Positions 27,601 through 42,600 are shown, counted from the stretch's first letter. The stretch: 64,000 bases of DNA from Mauremys mutica (GCF_020497125.1 NC_059075.1:28680003-28744002); one strand, 5' to 3'. Notes: generated by a model not told the origin, from the sequence alone. Translations and numbers: made by a program.

Positions 27601-30600
27601 CTTTAAATCGACAAAAATGGCTTCGTCATGTGGACGGGTGCAGGGTTAAATTGATCTAATGCTGCTAAATTCGACCTAAACTCGTAGTGTAGACCAGTGC
27701 TCAGTGATTTCAATGAGCGTTACATATGTGAAACAACTTCAGTACTAACCTCCTTCATGTTTAGAACTAAACTACAAAACACAGGTTGCTTACCTTGCTT
27801 TCTGATTCACTGTTTTCTCCTCCAGTAGTCATAAGTTCAAGAACTTCAGGAAGGTGACTTATCAGTGCATCTAATACCTATTTAAAGAAATGTTGGATTA
27901 ATCATGTTTGTAAATTGACTTGGCCTGATTCTTCTCTTGCACAATTGTGACACTGGTAAGTCCCTACTGACTTCAGTGGTGTTACTACGCTTTTACACCA
28001 ATATAAATGAAAGGAGAATCAGGTCCCATTATTTGTTCTGATAATGTTACCAAGATCATACCCATAATACAGTCAGATCTTTTAAACCAAAGTATTCACA
28101 ATATAAAATATTAAAATGTAAATATCTTTCCATGTTCCTCTGCAGTTTTGCAAGACAGTTTAGTAAGAACTTTATCAGATATAAAAGCAAATAAATATAT
28201 TTTGGACAATTTTTGCCAGACAAAATTTAAAACTCTTTTTTTATCCAGCTTTAGCAAAACTGCGCTTGATACAGTAAAATATAATACACTGGAAATGCAG
28301 AATAACATGTCATTGAAAGCTTGGGGCATTTAAAACTAGACTAGAAATAACACTATTAAACATACTGTAGAGACAAATCCTATATTGATGACTGATGGTT
28401 TTAGATCCTCAATTTTTGAGTGCTCAACTTGAGACATCTTAAAGGGGCCTAATTTTCAGAAGTGCTGAGAACCTGCTCTATGAAAATCAGGCCCTTTTAA
28501 GGAATCTCAAGCTGGGCACCCAAAATCCATATTCATTTTTCAATATCTTTTTCAATATCTTTTTCAATACCTTATACAAAACAAAGTGGTCCAGATATTG
28601 AAATAATTCCACTGAAGTCAAAAGGAGTAATCACATGTTAAAGATGAGAGTTGAAATTCCTTCAGTATTTTACTGCACTGGGACTGAATTGCTTTTTTCT
28701 TATTTAATCATTTGGCCATTTCAATGGAGAACCAAAAATCTCACAACATCTTTGCAAGATGGTTAAGTATTTTACACATGGCGAAACTGAGGTACATGAA
28801 ATTTAGGTAAGTAGCCCAAAGTCACGCAGAAAGTCTGTGCCAGACCATGGACAAAAATCTAGGTCTCCTTTCTACAAGTCCTGTCCCTTAATCACAACAC
28901 TATCATACCTCCTGTTCAGTCAGAGAAAGAAAAAATAACCCCAAAACTTGAAATCTCTCCATAATCTATGTATCCTGAAAATGAATGGATTTACATGCAA
29001 TTTTATAAATTAATCAATCTAGATAAGTTACAGGGGCAGTGGAATCCGGGTTGGGAGGGCTAGTCCCCTGCAACGGAAATATTATTGTGATCTATGTTTC
29101 TGACCCTGCATATCCTTCTTAAGCAAGTTGTTTTGTGAGCTCAAGCCAGGCAGGGCTCCAGGGCTGCAGAGGGCAGAGGAAAGAGTGAGACCTGGAGGGG
29201 CTCAAGTGGCTGCTGCAGTGCCAAGGATTGGTCTGGGGCGCAGGTAGGAAACCAGGTGATTAGGCTGGGATCAGCCACCTCTGGTGCAAACCACTGGGCC
29301 CCCGCTTCCCAGCCCGGAGCCAGCTGCTCCACGCCAGCGAAATCCCCATAGCTCTTCTCACTCCCAAGGAGTGCACTCACCCTACTCCCACTCCTATCCT
29401 TGACACTCTAACTATCCCCCACTCTCCATGCAGAGCATCCATCCTGATACCCCAACTTCGTGGGCCCCCCCCACACACAGAGTACCTACCTGGACTTCCT
29501 CTGACACTCTGACTTCCTTCTGCTCCTTGATTCTCCCCAGTCTCCATGCTTAGTATGCTTAGATTGCTGTATGTACCTGTATGTATGTATCCATTCAAAG
29601 AGAGCTTCTGCCACCGCTGATAAATTATACCATGTTCAACCAAATTTTGAATATGATGAAAACAGGGGAGGGTTATTGACTTGAAATATCCCCCTATTTT
29701 TCCCCTTTTATTTTCCAACAGTCATCACCTTCAAAGGCACCAAGATAAATCTGAGTCTAAAATGACTCCTTGAATCTTTATAGAATATGTGAACCAAAAG
29801 TAAAGCTTTTCACTTGGTTTATTTTATTGTTGGTAAGCATTATTAATGTAACCAACAAATAAAAAAGAGCAAATAATATATTACCTCCAATGAATCATCC
29901 TGTAGTAGTGTTACCAGTTCTTTATGTATTACATACACACCCGAATCTAAAAGCTTAGCAACCTAAAAAATGACAGTAAGACAAACAAACTATAACACAC
30001 TTTAGTTTCATGGAAATACCACAGTTAAAATAGCTGCATTTACTTTTCAGTACGGTTTGACTAGAAATATGGAAGTAGGGATGCTGAACAAATCTCTAGC
30101 ATCCACAAATTGCACTTTAAAATTGTTGAGGTTATGTACTTTCCTGCCATTAGCATATAACATTGCTTTTATAACAGCATGCAAAATGAACACCAGGGCT
30201 GTTGCATAACTATTAAACATGCCATTGAGACTGGGCTAACAAGCACTTCCTTTTCTAATGTTTATATTCCAAAGGTGGGTTGTTGTTTTTTAAGGTGACC
30301 TGCAAATACTTAGAGAAACATTCAGGGCTTTTATAACAGTCTGCTGCATGCTCCAGTAACAGAGGTAACAGAGTCAGACAGCTGAATTGAAGAAATAAAG
30401 GTTGGTTTGGCATCAGCTATGGGCCTTAAGCCTCCCTAACCTTTGCTATTTGAGGCTCTCACTTCATAAACTCCAAGGCTGCTGGCACATTTGATTAGAA
30501 TTCACAAGTCACATTTAAAGTTCTGCAGTAAGCCTGATGTCAATGTTAAAACAATCAATAACAACATTTGGCAGCAAATAAGAGAAAAGTGTCAAGAAAT

Positions 30601-33600
30601 CTGACTTCTCAGCCATGTGGGATAAATCTGGTAATACTTGATACTCTTTAATCATTTTATTTGTTTCACTTAGCTCTTGCTAATAATCTGTTTACCTCCA
30701 GCTAAGCGGAAGGATATAATTTCTTTTAGGAAATGGCTACAGAACATATTAAATCAAAAATGTATCCAACTAGAGGTGAGCATCATAAATTACTGATATC
30801 TGTGTGACATGTGGCTGACTAATTACACTGATGACATGATAACACATTAATATACCCTAATTGTGCACAGCATTTCAAGTGTAATCTCACAAGTCCTTTT
30901 TACAGGGCTAAAATAATTTTATTTTATTTATTCAAATATTTTAAAGGTGTCTGGGGGTAGAGACACAAAGTACAGGATTTTGCAGAATTATATGCTAGTT
31001 ATACAATATCCGCTACTAGCTTCAATTATCTCCTTCTACGGCAATGTTGTGTAGAGGTTAAAGCAGGGAGTCAAGACACAATGGTTTTATTTCTAACTCT
31101 ACTAGAAATTCACCATAACACCTTCAACAAACTGTTTAACCTCTCCACCTCATTCTCCCCCGTTTATAAATTGGGGATAATAAGAGTGAGCCCTGAGTTG
31201 TTCTGGGGCTTACAGTAAAGCTCTGCAATCCTTGGATGAAAGTGACCATCTGAAGAGTATGGATTATTATTAAATTGAGGAAGGGGATTTTACATTCATT
31301 TGTGCAATTCGTTCAATTTAAAAATCATTAATACCTACAAAACCAAGCCATTTAATATATTTAATAAAACAGTACAGTGCAGCTTATACAAAACCAAGCA
31401 GTTAATTATAATATACATACTTGTTACATTTATGTAACTTTCTAACTCTGTTAATATTAAAATTCAGTCAGTGTTTTGCTTAGACCTGGTGCTTACAGTG
31501 TCTTCCACACACTGTCAACTAAGCCCCAAATCCTACAGTTCTACAGAAGGACTGCAGAATCAGATCAAATGCAGCATATTCCTTTCTAGCTTTCTCTCAC
31601 TCATGTCTCCCTCACATACCATCCTTCTCACCTTTTTTAAATCTACTCTCTCCCTACTGATTTGGGATGGTGGGGGTGGAGGGGCGAGGAGGAGAAGAAT
31701 TCTTTCCTTTAGTCCCAGTTATTTCTCCCAATTCCTGTCCTCTGGCCCTTTGGCTCCAAAATCTTGGACCATACTGTTTATTTACACTACTTAAATTTCC
31801 TGTTCTGGAGTCTTTCCTATCTGCTGTCCTCCTAATCCACCACACCAAAACTTCCCTCACCAAAATCAATGACAACCTCCTTCTAGTTAAATTTCCAGTC
31901 CCTTAAAACATATTTAAAAGGTGTGTAGTGGATTATAATTATATACCAGAAGACTTTCAATAAACTGAAGAATTTTAGCAAATTTTCAAAAGCTTTCTCA
32001 CTGAGGCACTCCGTAGTTAAAATATAACAAATGTCAATTTAAGCAGACAAGTATCAAAACCACATAAAATATTAAAAAGCAAAAAAAAAAATCTGAAGTA
32101 CTAACAAAGAAACTTTCTGGACTTACTTCATACAAACCAATAGCCATAGTGTATCTGACTGGCACTTCAGGGTCATGACAAAGACAGAAAAATGTAGAGT
32201 ATAGTTCCAAATGGAAGTTTTTCGGATCCACAAAAACAATCATGGCCTGTGGACAAATAAGATGGAGTCTTTAATCCAAATGTACACATATAGGGCCAAA
32301 ATGTTTGGGATTCCAGCTACTGGAATGACCACCTCTTCCCCTGTGTGAAACCACTGCTGCGGTAATCAGCAGGACACTTGAGCTAATACACGCTGATTTA
32401 AAAATGGGGGAGCTGCTGATAGGACATTTTCTGTGACTCGTGCTCAACTCTGGAACCCTCTCCTACCCCCATGGTCTGATACAATTTGGATCAGCTAACT
32501 TTTGGACACGCTGCAAGGCTTTTTCTGAAGAGACAGATTGAGAAATACAGGATAGTTTGCACAGGAACCTATTATTTCATGATGAGTTAACTAACGGGCA
32601 ATCTATATTCTGAGCAACTGGGTCCATTCCAGGAGGACAGGAAAAAGTCTTGGTATTGTGGATATGGATCTTTTAGTTTTACATATTTTAACTTATTCTC
32701 TAAACAACTAAAACCTTCAATTGGAGCTTTTAAAAACAAATAAATAAAATACATGTTTTGATAGCAACAAAGCCAATCTTTGAAATTTTGGCTAACATTG
32801 TGTATGCACAAAACATGTAATAGCTCAAGAAAATCAGTAGATATCTAATTATGTACTTTGTGCAGATTTTAAGCCAACTTAAAAAACGTGGCTGATAAGG
32901 TTGACTACAAAGAAATGTTCCTTTAAATATAAAGGATACCTGTAAACATTCAAAATAGAAGGCAGATTAATAGAAACAATAGTTTTAGGCATAAAAGCCT
33001 CATTTCTAATATATGTGAAAGGACCTTTTATTTAGCAAATACATGAGGGTACATGAGTTGGACGCAAATCTAGCTCATTCAGAGCTAAATCCTGTGCCAC
33101 TTGGAAAGCCAGTTGTGCAGAATGGGTGGGGAGGTTCCAGCTATGGAGAGCTTACAAACAGCTGTTCTTTCAATGCCATTGTGCAAGAGGCTTTGAGGGA
33201 ACAGTGTATGTGAGAGATCTTTGATGATAGGAACGTCTTGGTCAAAACTCACCACTGGTTTTCTGTGATTTGGGGATAAAGAGAAGTCACAGAATCTGTG
33301 ACTTCCATTGCCTCCAGTGATATTTTCAGCCCCAGGGCTGGAGCTCCCAGCCAGCCTCCTGCTCCCCGCTCCCCCTGCAGCTCCCAGTCCCCCCCAGTGA
33401 CAGGACCCTGCAGCTCCCAGCCACAGTGGGCAGTGGGGACCCCTCGGAACTCCCAGCCGCAGCAGGGGGTGAGGAGACCCCAAAGCAGCTCAGCTCCCAT
33501 GGGTGACGGGGGACCCCAGAACTCCCACTCACCGCAGGTGGCAAGGATCCCCCCAGAGCTTCCTGCCACTGCAGGCAACAGGGTGCCCCCAAAGCTGCTC

Positions 33601-36600
33601 AGCTGCCATGCAGGGGGACCCCAGAGCTCCCATTCACTGCAGTGGCAGGGCACCCCAAAGCCTAGAAGAGATGGGTACTGAACTCTCTCTCTCTTTTGTC
33701 AGGGATATTTTTAGTGAAAGTCTGGCATAGGTCATGGGCTTCCATGAATTTTTGCTTATTGCTCATGACCTCTCCATGACTTGTACTAAAATATCTGTGA
33801 TAAGAACTTAGCTTTACGCAAAGCCTTCTTGGAGAATCCCTGCACTAAGTTAATTTGCACAGGAGTTCGGATTTGGCTCACAATATACTATATGGTAACA
33901 GATTTTACATCTTACATCTATTCCTGTTTTGTGGCTAATGTGTATAATGTAAGTTTTATAAAATAGCAGTTAACTTACTGGAAAGTTGTAAGCACAGTTC
34001 TTCCTTACTGATATATACTTCTTTTCTTGCTCTAGGGTTTGAAGTTGTATCTGATTATCATTGTGTCCATTTTCCTGCTGTAAACCCAGTGTGCAAAGTT
34101 TCTTGTAAAATTCCAAAAATCTCAAGTGTTGCTCTGGAGTAAAAATTCCTTTAAAAATACAACACTAATGCTTAAGTTTCTTGTTACAGAATATCAGGGA
34201 AAAAGCTAACAATATCCAACAACTTGAGTTTATTTCCAGAGCAATCAAATAAACCATTTCCCCAATTCATTCTCATATAATGACTCCAATAGGAATCATT
34301 TCCTTATTGCAAGTGGTAGGGTGAAATAGTGATTACAGAAAAATTAAACCTACCCATAGAAGAAGAAATCTTCACTTCTGTATTTTAGAAATATATATTT
34401 TTTAGAATATTAAGGGTTTCATTTGGGAGGATTGTGAATATATTTAAAAGTGGTACAGTCGCGTTTATTCCCCTTCTTGCCTCCAAATCCTTGAACACCA
34501 CCACCATTCTCACTGAGCTCAGGCAAAGCCCTTTGCACAAATTAAGACTTTGGGACCTTAAGGGTTTAAGTAGGAGGAGTTTATCTGGGCCACCTGTAGT
34601 ACAGTGAATTTCACCTTACATTTAAAGGATCAGTGGGCTGGATTTTGATCTCTATCCAGCCCCTACCCAGTTTATAGGTATATAGGGACCATAAAAAATC
34701 CCATGATATGGGAGCAGTTTAGAGCTAACCTAAGCGGCCCTACACTGCCTTAGCCTCATAGGCCTCAGTGCAGGACACATGCTGGTGGTGCAAGGGGAGC
34801 GTTTGTACAGCTCACTGCTTTGAGGATTCTGAGCTGCATATTCAGCCCCGAGAGCAGCCAGGAATCCAAGTGGTGCAAAAGTGGCATAAAGCCTCCTTTG
34901 CTCCCATTTCTTCCTGGGCTAACCCTTTGTACTGTATTTGAGGAGACATAGCACAGCATCTAGCACCTTACTGATAATATCATGCCCTATTTTCAAAGGT
35001 TTATAGATTAACCACAACTAACACACTCACTTCAAGATGAAACTTGCAACAAAACTAGGCATCAAAACAAAACAATGAAAGTAGAGAAAATATGAAAAAG
35101 AAAAAACAATCTAAACTTTGTGTTACAGATGGTTTCAGAGGGTTTTTGTACTCCTAATTATCATTCCACTTGATAAATTTTGGCTATCTGGACATTTTCT
35201 AATCTGTATACTTCACAATACATTGAGTCACTCTGAATTTATAATAATCATTAAATCATACCATATAGTCCATTACATAGTTTCCCTAAATGGAAAGACA
35301 AAGAAACAAGAATCGATTCATCCACTTTGAAGGATTTTTCACAGAATGATTTCACTAAAGGGAGAACAGTTTGACTTCTGTCATCTGAAAAACAAAACAA
35401 TTGTGTAAAGTTAGATGTTCGTGTTCAATCACTTGAAGAGGAGCATATGTCCCTTTCATGATAAAAATGTCAAGGTCCTTTAAAGTGCAGCTGGGATTCT
35501 TGTTTAGCTGACACCCATATTTTAATTAAGTAAGAGTATGAGTGAAATCTATTTATTTTAATGTACAAGCTTTTGAGGCCTCTGTGGGTCACCCCCCTTT
35601 TCTAGGGAAGGCCCCTCATCTGTACAGGATGGGACAACAAAAGCTCTCCGTGCACAGGCTCTGACCTGCAGTCTGTGGGTAAGTGAAGAAGCATACCCAT
35701 CTTCTCCTCCACCAATACACCTAGTAGCCAAGAGATAAGAGGGAGAAGATATACGGTGAGCAAGAGGATAAAGGGAGAGCTTGTCAAGGTGGGACAGGGT
35801 GAGTTCTGCTACCTTGGATCTCAAGGTCAGCTAGAAATGAAGCTTTTCAACCTACTGAGCTCCCTCCTATTTATCTGCAGGGCTGTGCATAACCTCTGAC
35901 CACTCTTTAACCCCTTCCAACAGCCAAAACAGCTGTGGCAGCAATAGTAAGTAAAAAACTTCAAACAGAAGGGAGAAATTGATAGTCTCAACAGTTTGAA
36001 AATAAATCTACTACTGTATCCAATGGTACGAATCATAGAAGATTAGGGTTGCAAGAGACCTCAGGAGGTCATCTAGTCCAATCTCCTGCTCAAAGCAGGA
36101 CCAACGCCAACTAAATCATCCCAACCAGGGCTTTGTCAAGCTGGGCCTTGAAAACCTCTAAGGATGGAGATTTCACCCCCCCCCCACTCCGAGGTAACCC
36201 ATTCCAACAAATGATATCTGTTAAACAATCCAATTGCATTCATTGATATTCTCCCCAAACTATCTGCTTTTAGTTATGCAGCTTTCCATATGGTTTTACA
36301 TGTTGATTATTTTGATAATTCATCATCAACTCCTTGTTAAGTAAATATTTGCTCCTCTCTTATGTACCAGGAAGGTGCAGTAAAGTCAGAAAAACAGGAG
36401 TGGGAGTGGGAGCTGTTGTGCAAAATACAGGGCTGCTAATGAAGATAAACAATTGAACAGCTCTGAAGAAAAAAAAAGATTACTACTATATACAGTACTA
36501 ACTGGTAAATAATGAACAGTGACTATAACAACTGCTGCATCATACAGACATGTTAGGATACTTTTGCATACTCTCTATGGGCCAGGTTTCTGGCCCACTT

Positions 36601-39600
36601 TGATCTTTTGTACCTCTCTGATGGTGAAAAAGCAGTGGAGATTATCTGCAACTGCAGAGCCAGTGTAGCTGGCTCCTATTGCTTTCCTTAACCCCAGCAA
36701 TCTTCAGTATAGGGAACATGGCTGAAAACAGTGCACTTCAATTATCCAAGATGTTCCCATGGAGACAACGCCAATTGTTGCCGGCTAGAATACGTCCAAT
36801 TCAAGCCTCTCCAGCTTCTGCTGAGGCAAAGCTGGGAAGAGAATCATGGATGCATGACTGGGCCCCCACATTGAGCCAAATGAACTTAACAGAGAATCTG
36901 GCTCAACTTTCCTAAAGATACAGGATCACATACTCATACATTGTGAGAAGCCTGAAGTTTTGCAGTGCTGACTAGAAGAAAAGCGTGCTACAGCTTGGAA
37001 AGAATATTGCATTTAAAATATCATTTCAATATTCTTTTCAAAAATGTCTTTCCTGAAAAGCTGAAATATGAACACTGTATGCCCCAAAGAGACACTCTGC
37101 ACCCCATATTCACCATTGGTGATAGAATCATAGAATGTAGGGGTTTGAAGGGACCTCATGAGATCATCTAGTCCAACCCCCTGCTCAAAGCAGGACCAAT
37201 CCCCAGACAGGTTTTTGCCCCAGATCCCCAAATGGCCCCCTCAGAAATTGAGCTCACAACCCTGAGTTTAGCAGGCCAATGCTCAAACCACTGAGCTAAC
37301 TCCCCCCAATATAATCATATGTTCTGTACAAAGTATGCCTTGTGAGGTATCATTTTAAAAGTCTTAATTTGTTGAACATTAATATCCTGTTAAGTTGTAT
37401 GTGCTATCATTGTTTATGAAGTTTCACTATGTATGTGCCACTGAAACACGTGAGGTTGGGAACACCCACAATAAGACTTTCAGGTACAACCATAAAAGGC
37501 CAAACAACATTGATGGCCCATAGAGAAGACTACAAACACTCACAAGGATTACCCCAGGAACTGTGAACAATGGAAATCTCTCAGAGACAGCACTACACAA
37601 TGGGAACTGTTTGACTCAGATCACAGCAAAAGATCTTTCCAGCAAGATGGAAGAATCTATAAAAAGGGGAATTGACATGACCACTGGGCCTCACTGCCCA
37701 TACAACACAACACCTGGAAACACCAAGGAATGGAGACTGAACTGGGGGAGCAGGGTCCCAGGCAGGAAAGAAGGAAGCCTGCCTGTGTATGGAAGCTTGG
37801 TGGACTGTTTGTACTATCTAACAGGGTGAGACACTGCTTGATTCAAATCCTGTCCAGTTTAAAGAACTCAGATTGTGTTTTTGATTTACTTGCGGTAATC
37901 TACTTTGATCTGTTTGCTATTACTTATAAATCACTTAAAATCTATCTTTCTGTAATTAATCAATCTGTTTTCTATTTTACCTAAAACAGTGTGGTTTGCT
38001 TGAAGTGCTTGGTGAATCTACTCAGGAACAGGGGCTGGGGCATTGCCCTCTTCACATCAAGGAAGGGACGGACTAGATAATAAATTTATACTGGTCAGGC
38101 TTTTGACCAGGGCAAGATAGTACAGCTCTGGGGTCCTAGGCTAGGGAGCTGTGAGGAATTGGCTGCAGCCTCTCTATTGTTGTTTCATGCAGTCAATGGC
38201 CAAAGCCTTCATGTAACTGCAGCTGGGTGTTTCCCTGCCTGTGTGAGTGTCTGTGCGAGTACAAGCCCTGGAGGGGATTGTAGCTTGTCACAGCATCACG
38301 GAGTAAGAGGAAGCCAGGCTAGTGAGACAGAGGGCTCAGTACCCCAGTTCCAGGTTGCACTGCAGGGGGAAACCCATCACAAACACATGCTAAAGAGCCA
38401 TACAAAACACCTGCATTAATTCTGTAACCAGAAGAAAAAGATTTTCACAGTGCCAAGCATCTACAGATCTAAGTGATGTCAACAGGCGCTGCTGATCCTC
38501 AACACTTAAAATCAATGCCAATGGATACAGTGCTGTGTATCTATATCGTGCTTTATAAAGCACAGAACAAGACTGGGTATTGCTTCAATAATTTACCTAC
38601 TGTATCTGCCATACATGAGAATAAGATCATATGTCAAAAATTGTGATGCTCATTTACAGCTATAAATGGTGCATCCCTGGACCAACCTGGCTCCTTCATC
38701 CCAGAGAGAATTCCACCAGCATAGGTGCTGGAACTAACGGTACGGGGGGTGCTGCAGCACCCCCTGGCTTGAAGTGATTTTCATTAAATACAGGGTTTAG
38801 AGTTTGATTCAATGGCTCTCAGCACTCCCACTATACAAATTGTTCCAGCACCTCTGTCCACCAGTCAAGGTCAGATTTCATTTTCATCAGACACTCTGTA
38901 GGAGTGCCATCAGCAGAGGCTGCCGAGACAATGGCACTGATTCAGTATGTCCGTCAGCCACTCTGGACACTTCCTGCCTGCCAGGCAAGCACCACCTACT
39001 TTTAGAGTGTACTGATTAGCATGGTGTCAAGTATCAGAGGGGTAGCCGTGTTAGTCTGGTTCTGTAAAAGCAGCAAAGAATCCTGTGGCACCTTATAGAC
39101 TAACAGACGTTTTGCAGCATGAGCTTTCGTGGGTGAATACCCACTTCTTCGGATGCAAGTGGTGGAAATTTCCTGGGGCAGGTATATATAAGCAAGCAAG
39201 AAGCAAGCTAGAGATAACGAGGTTAGATAAATCAGGGAGGATGAGGCCCTGTTCTAGCAGCTGAAGTGTGAAAACCAAGGGAGGAGAAACTGGTTCTGTA
39301 ATTGGCAAGCCATTCACAGTCTTTGTTTAGTCCTGAGCTGATGGTGTCAAATTTGCAGATGAACTGAAGCTCAGCAGTTTCTCTCTGAAGTCTGGTCCTA
39401 AAGTTTTTTTGCTGTAGGATGGCCACCTTAAGATCTGCTATTGTGTGGCCAGGGAGGTTGAAGTGTTCGCCTACAGGTTTTTGTATATTGCCATTCCTAA
39501 TGTCTGATTTGTGTCCATTTATCCTTTTCCTTAGAGACTGTCCAGTTTGGCCGATGTATATAGCAGAGGGGCATTGCTGGCATATGATGGCATATATTAC

Positions 39601-42600
39601 ATTGGTGGACGTGCAGGTGAATGAACCGGTGATGTTGTGGCTGATCTGGTTTGGTCCTGTGATGGTGTTGCTGGTGTAGATATGTGGGCAGAGTTGGCAT
39701 CGAGGTTTGTTGCATGGATTGGTTCCTGAGCTAGAGTTACTATGGTGCGGTGTGCAGTTGCTGGTGAGAATATGCTTCAGGTTGGCAGGTTGTCTGTGGG
39801 CGAGGACTGGTCTGCCACCCAAGGCCTGTGAAAGTGTGGGATCATTGTCTAGGATGGGTTGTAGATCCCTGATGATGCGTTGTAGGGGTTTTAGCTGGGG
39901 ACTGTATGTGATGGCCAGTGGAGTCCTGTTGGTTTCTTTCTTGGGTTTGTCTTCCAGTAGGAGGCTTCTGGGTACACGTCTGGCTCTGTTGATCTGTTTC
40001 CTTATTTCCTCGTGTGGGTACTGTAGTCTTGAGAATGCTTGGTGGAGATTTTCTAGGTGTTGGTCTCTGTCTGCGGGGTTAGAGCAGATACGGTTGTACC
40101 TCAGTGCTTGGCTGTAGACAATGGATCTTGTGGTGTGTCCGGGATGGAAGCTGGAGGCATGAAGGTAGGCATAGCGGTCGGTAGGTTTTCGGTATAGGGT
40201 GGTGTTGATGTGACCATCACTTATTTGCACCGTGGTGTCTAGGAAGTGGACCTCCCGTGTAGATTGGTCCAGGCTGAGGTTGATAGAGGGGTGGAAGCTG
40301 TTGAAATTGTGGTGGAATTTTTCCAGAGTCTCCTTCCCATGGGTCCAGATGATGAAGATGTCATCAATGTAGCATAGGTAGAGAAGGGGCGTGAGTGGAC
40401 GGGAGCTGAGGAAGCGTTGTTCCAGGTCGGCCATAAAAATATTGGCATATTGTGGGGCCATGCGGGTGCCCATAGCGGTGCCGCTGATCTGGAGATATAT
40501 ATTGTCAGCAAATTTGAAATAGTTGTGTGTGAGGATAAAGCCACAGAGCTCAGCAACCAGTTGTGCTGTGGCATCATCAGGGATACTGTTCCTGACAGCT
40601 TGTATTCCATCAGTGTGTGGGATGTTTGTGTAGATCCTACATCCATGGTGGCCAGGATGGTGTTTTCTGGAAGGTCACCAATGCATTGTAGTTTCTTCAG
40701 GAAATCAGTGGTGTCACGGAGATAGCTGGGAGTGCTGGTAGCATAGGGTCTGAGTAGAGAGTCTACATATCCAGACAGTCCTTCGGTGAGAGTTCCAATG
40801 CCCGAGATGATGGGGCGTCCAGGATTTCCGGGTTTGTGGATCTTGGGTAGTAGATAGAATAACCCTGGTCAGGGCTCTAAGGGTATGTTGATTAGTTCTG
40901 GTGTTAGTGTAGGGAGTGTCCTGAGTAGATGGTGCAGTTTCTTAGTGTATTCCTCAGTGGGATCTGAGGGAAGTAGCCTGTAAAATTTAGTAGAGTTTAG
41001 GAGAGTTGTCTGGCGGCCTCCTTTTGGTAGTCAGACCTGTTCATGATGGCAACAGCACCTCCTTTATCAGCCTCTTTGATTATAATGTCAGGATGGTTTC
41101 TGAGGCTGTGGATGGCATTGCGTTCTGCACGACTTAGGTTGTGAGGCAAGCGATGTTGTTTTTCCACAATTTCTGCCTGTGCACGTCGGCGGAAGCATTC
41201 AATGTATAGGTCCAGACTGTCATTTCGACCCTCAGGAGGAGTCCATGTGGAGTTCTTCTTCTTGTGCTGTTGGTGGGAGGGTAACTGTGTATCCGTGCAC
41301 TGTTCAGTGTTGTCCTGAAAGAATTCTTTGAGTCGGAGACGGCGAAAGTAGGCTTCCAGATCACCGCAGAACTGTATCATATTGGTGGGGGTGGCAGGGC
41401 AGAAAGAGAGTCCCCGAGATAGGACAGACTGTTCTTCTGGGCTGAGTGTGTGGTTGGATAGATTGACGATATTGCTGGGTGGGTTAGGGGTACCACGGTT
41501 GTGGCCCCATGTGGCAGGTAGGAGTTTAGACAGCTTACAGTCCTTTTTCCTGATTAGCATGGTCCCTTGACAGACAGACAGAAGATTGCAAGTATTTGTG
41601 CCACTGCAATCCCCCCAATCTTAATCAGACTTTGTCAGCACAGACCCTGGACTGAACCTAGTCAATGGTCTCATTTTTTCTCACTGTTACATCAGTGCAA
41701 GCTTTAGAATGTACTTTGAGTAATGGAGAGGAAGCAGGGGAGAGAGAACAAAATAAAATTCTAGAAACAAAATAGAGACTTTGATCCTCTTATTGCAATG
41801 GAAGTGTGGTAGTTAATTATCATTGTGGTTTTAGTTTATGGGAATCACTTTTCTACAGGTGAGTACAGGCTGTAAGTATTTGAAAAAAGTGTCTGGTACT
41901 CGTGAGGGAGATGAAAGGCAAGATATTCCTAATGCCCCTCTCCCCTCAACACACACCTCACCCCATACAGTACTCCATTCTACCCCATCCACACACAGGC
42001 TTCCAAATGTATAACTATCCACCGGCCCCCACTTATCCTGACAGCACACACACACACATCCCATCAGACCTGACATACATCACTCCAGCCCCAAACACCT
42101 CATCCTTATCGGCCACAACCCCCAACATTCTCCACTCACCCCCAACTCCATCAGCCCTCCAACATCTCTCACTCATCCCAACTCTTACCCTACCATCCGT
42201 CAACATCTCTAACTTTCCCCCAAACTCTCATCTCACAGCCCACCAATTCTCATCCCCAATCCTTCATCCACCACCCCAGGGACCTTTTTGGCCACTCACT
42301 GACACCCCACCATCCCAGCACTCCATTCCTGTCCTGGACTAGGCTGGCTCCTCCTGATCCTAACTGCTCAGCTCCACTTGCTCCACACTCACACAGCCAC
42401 ATGTAACCCACACATGCTGCTCAGGTTTGGTGCAGCTGGGCCAAACTTCAGTGAAGGGCATTGTGACACAGACTGGAAAGGGTCACAGAGCTGCTCAAGT
42501 TTGGCTGGCTACTCCTCTGTCAGGACAGAGGAGCAGCTATGCCATATTTAAGTGAGTGGCATTGCACTAAAGCACTGTTGATTTTTTTTGCTCTGTTTGT

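Larger units (their letters stand above)
25650..27699. mobile_element. Harbinger (PIF) DNA transposon, internally deleted
   Basis: Ends gggtatgtctacattacgaa and the inverted cctaaactcgtagtgtagac, with a possible ctca duplication at 25646-25649 and 27700-27703. Inside are the C-terminal part of a PIF/Harbinger transposase on the plus strand (26456-26779) and a Myb/SANT-like DNA-binding protein fragment on the minus strand (27175-26924). Both partners of the Harbinger system are thus represented, but each is incomplete. Lies wholly in a PPP4R4 intron. Confidence 0.85.

Noticed and set aside
33085..33681. Overlapping 120-135 codon frames on both strands
   Set aside because: Repeat-driven (cagctcccagcc modules) in a non-autonomous element.
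37250..37298. tRNA-like A and B boxes as a tRNA gene
   Set aside because: They are the head of a SINE: no acceptor stem or cloverleaf, and a CR1-type tail follows.
41902..42342. 146-codon Pro/Ser/Thr-rich frame
   Set aside because: Low-complexity C/A-rich tract lacking G, which rarely makes stop codons.
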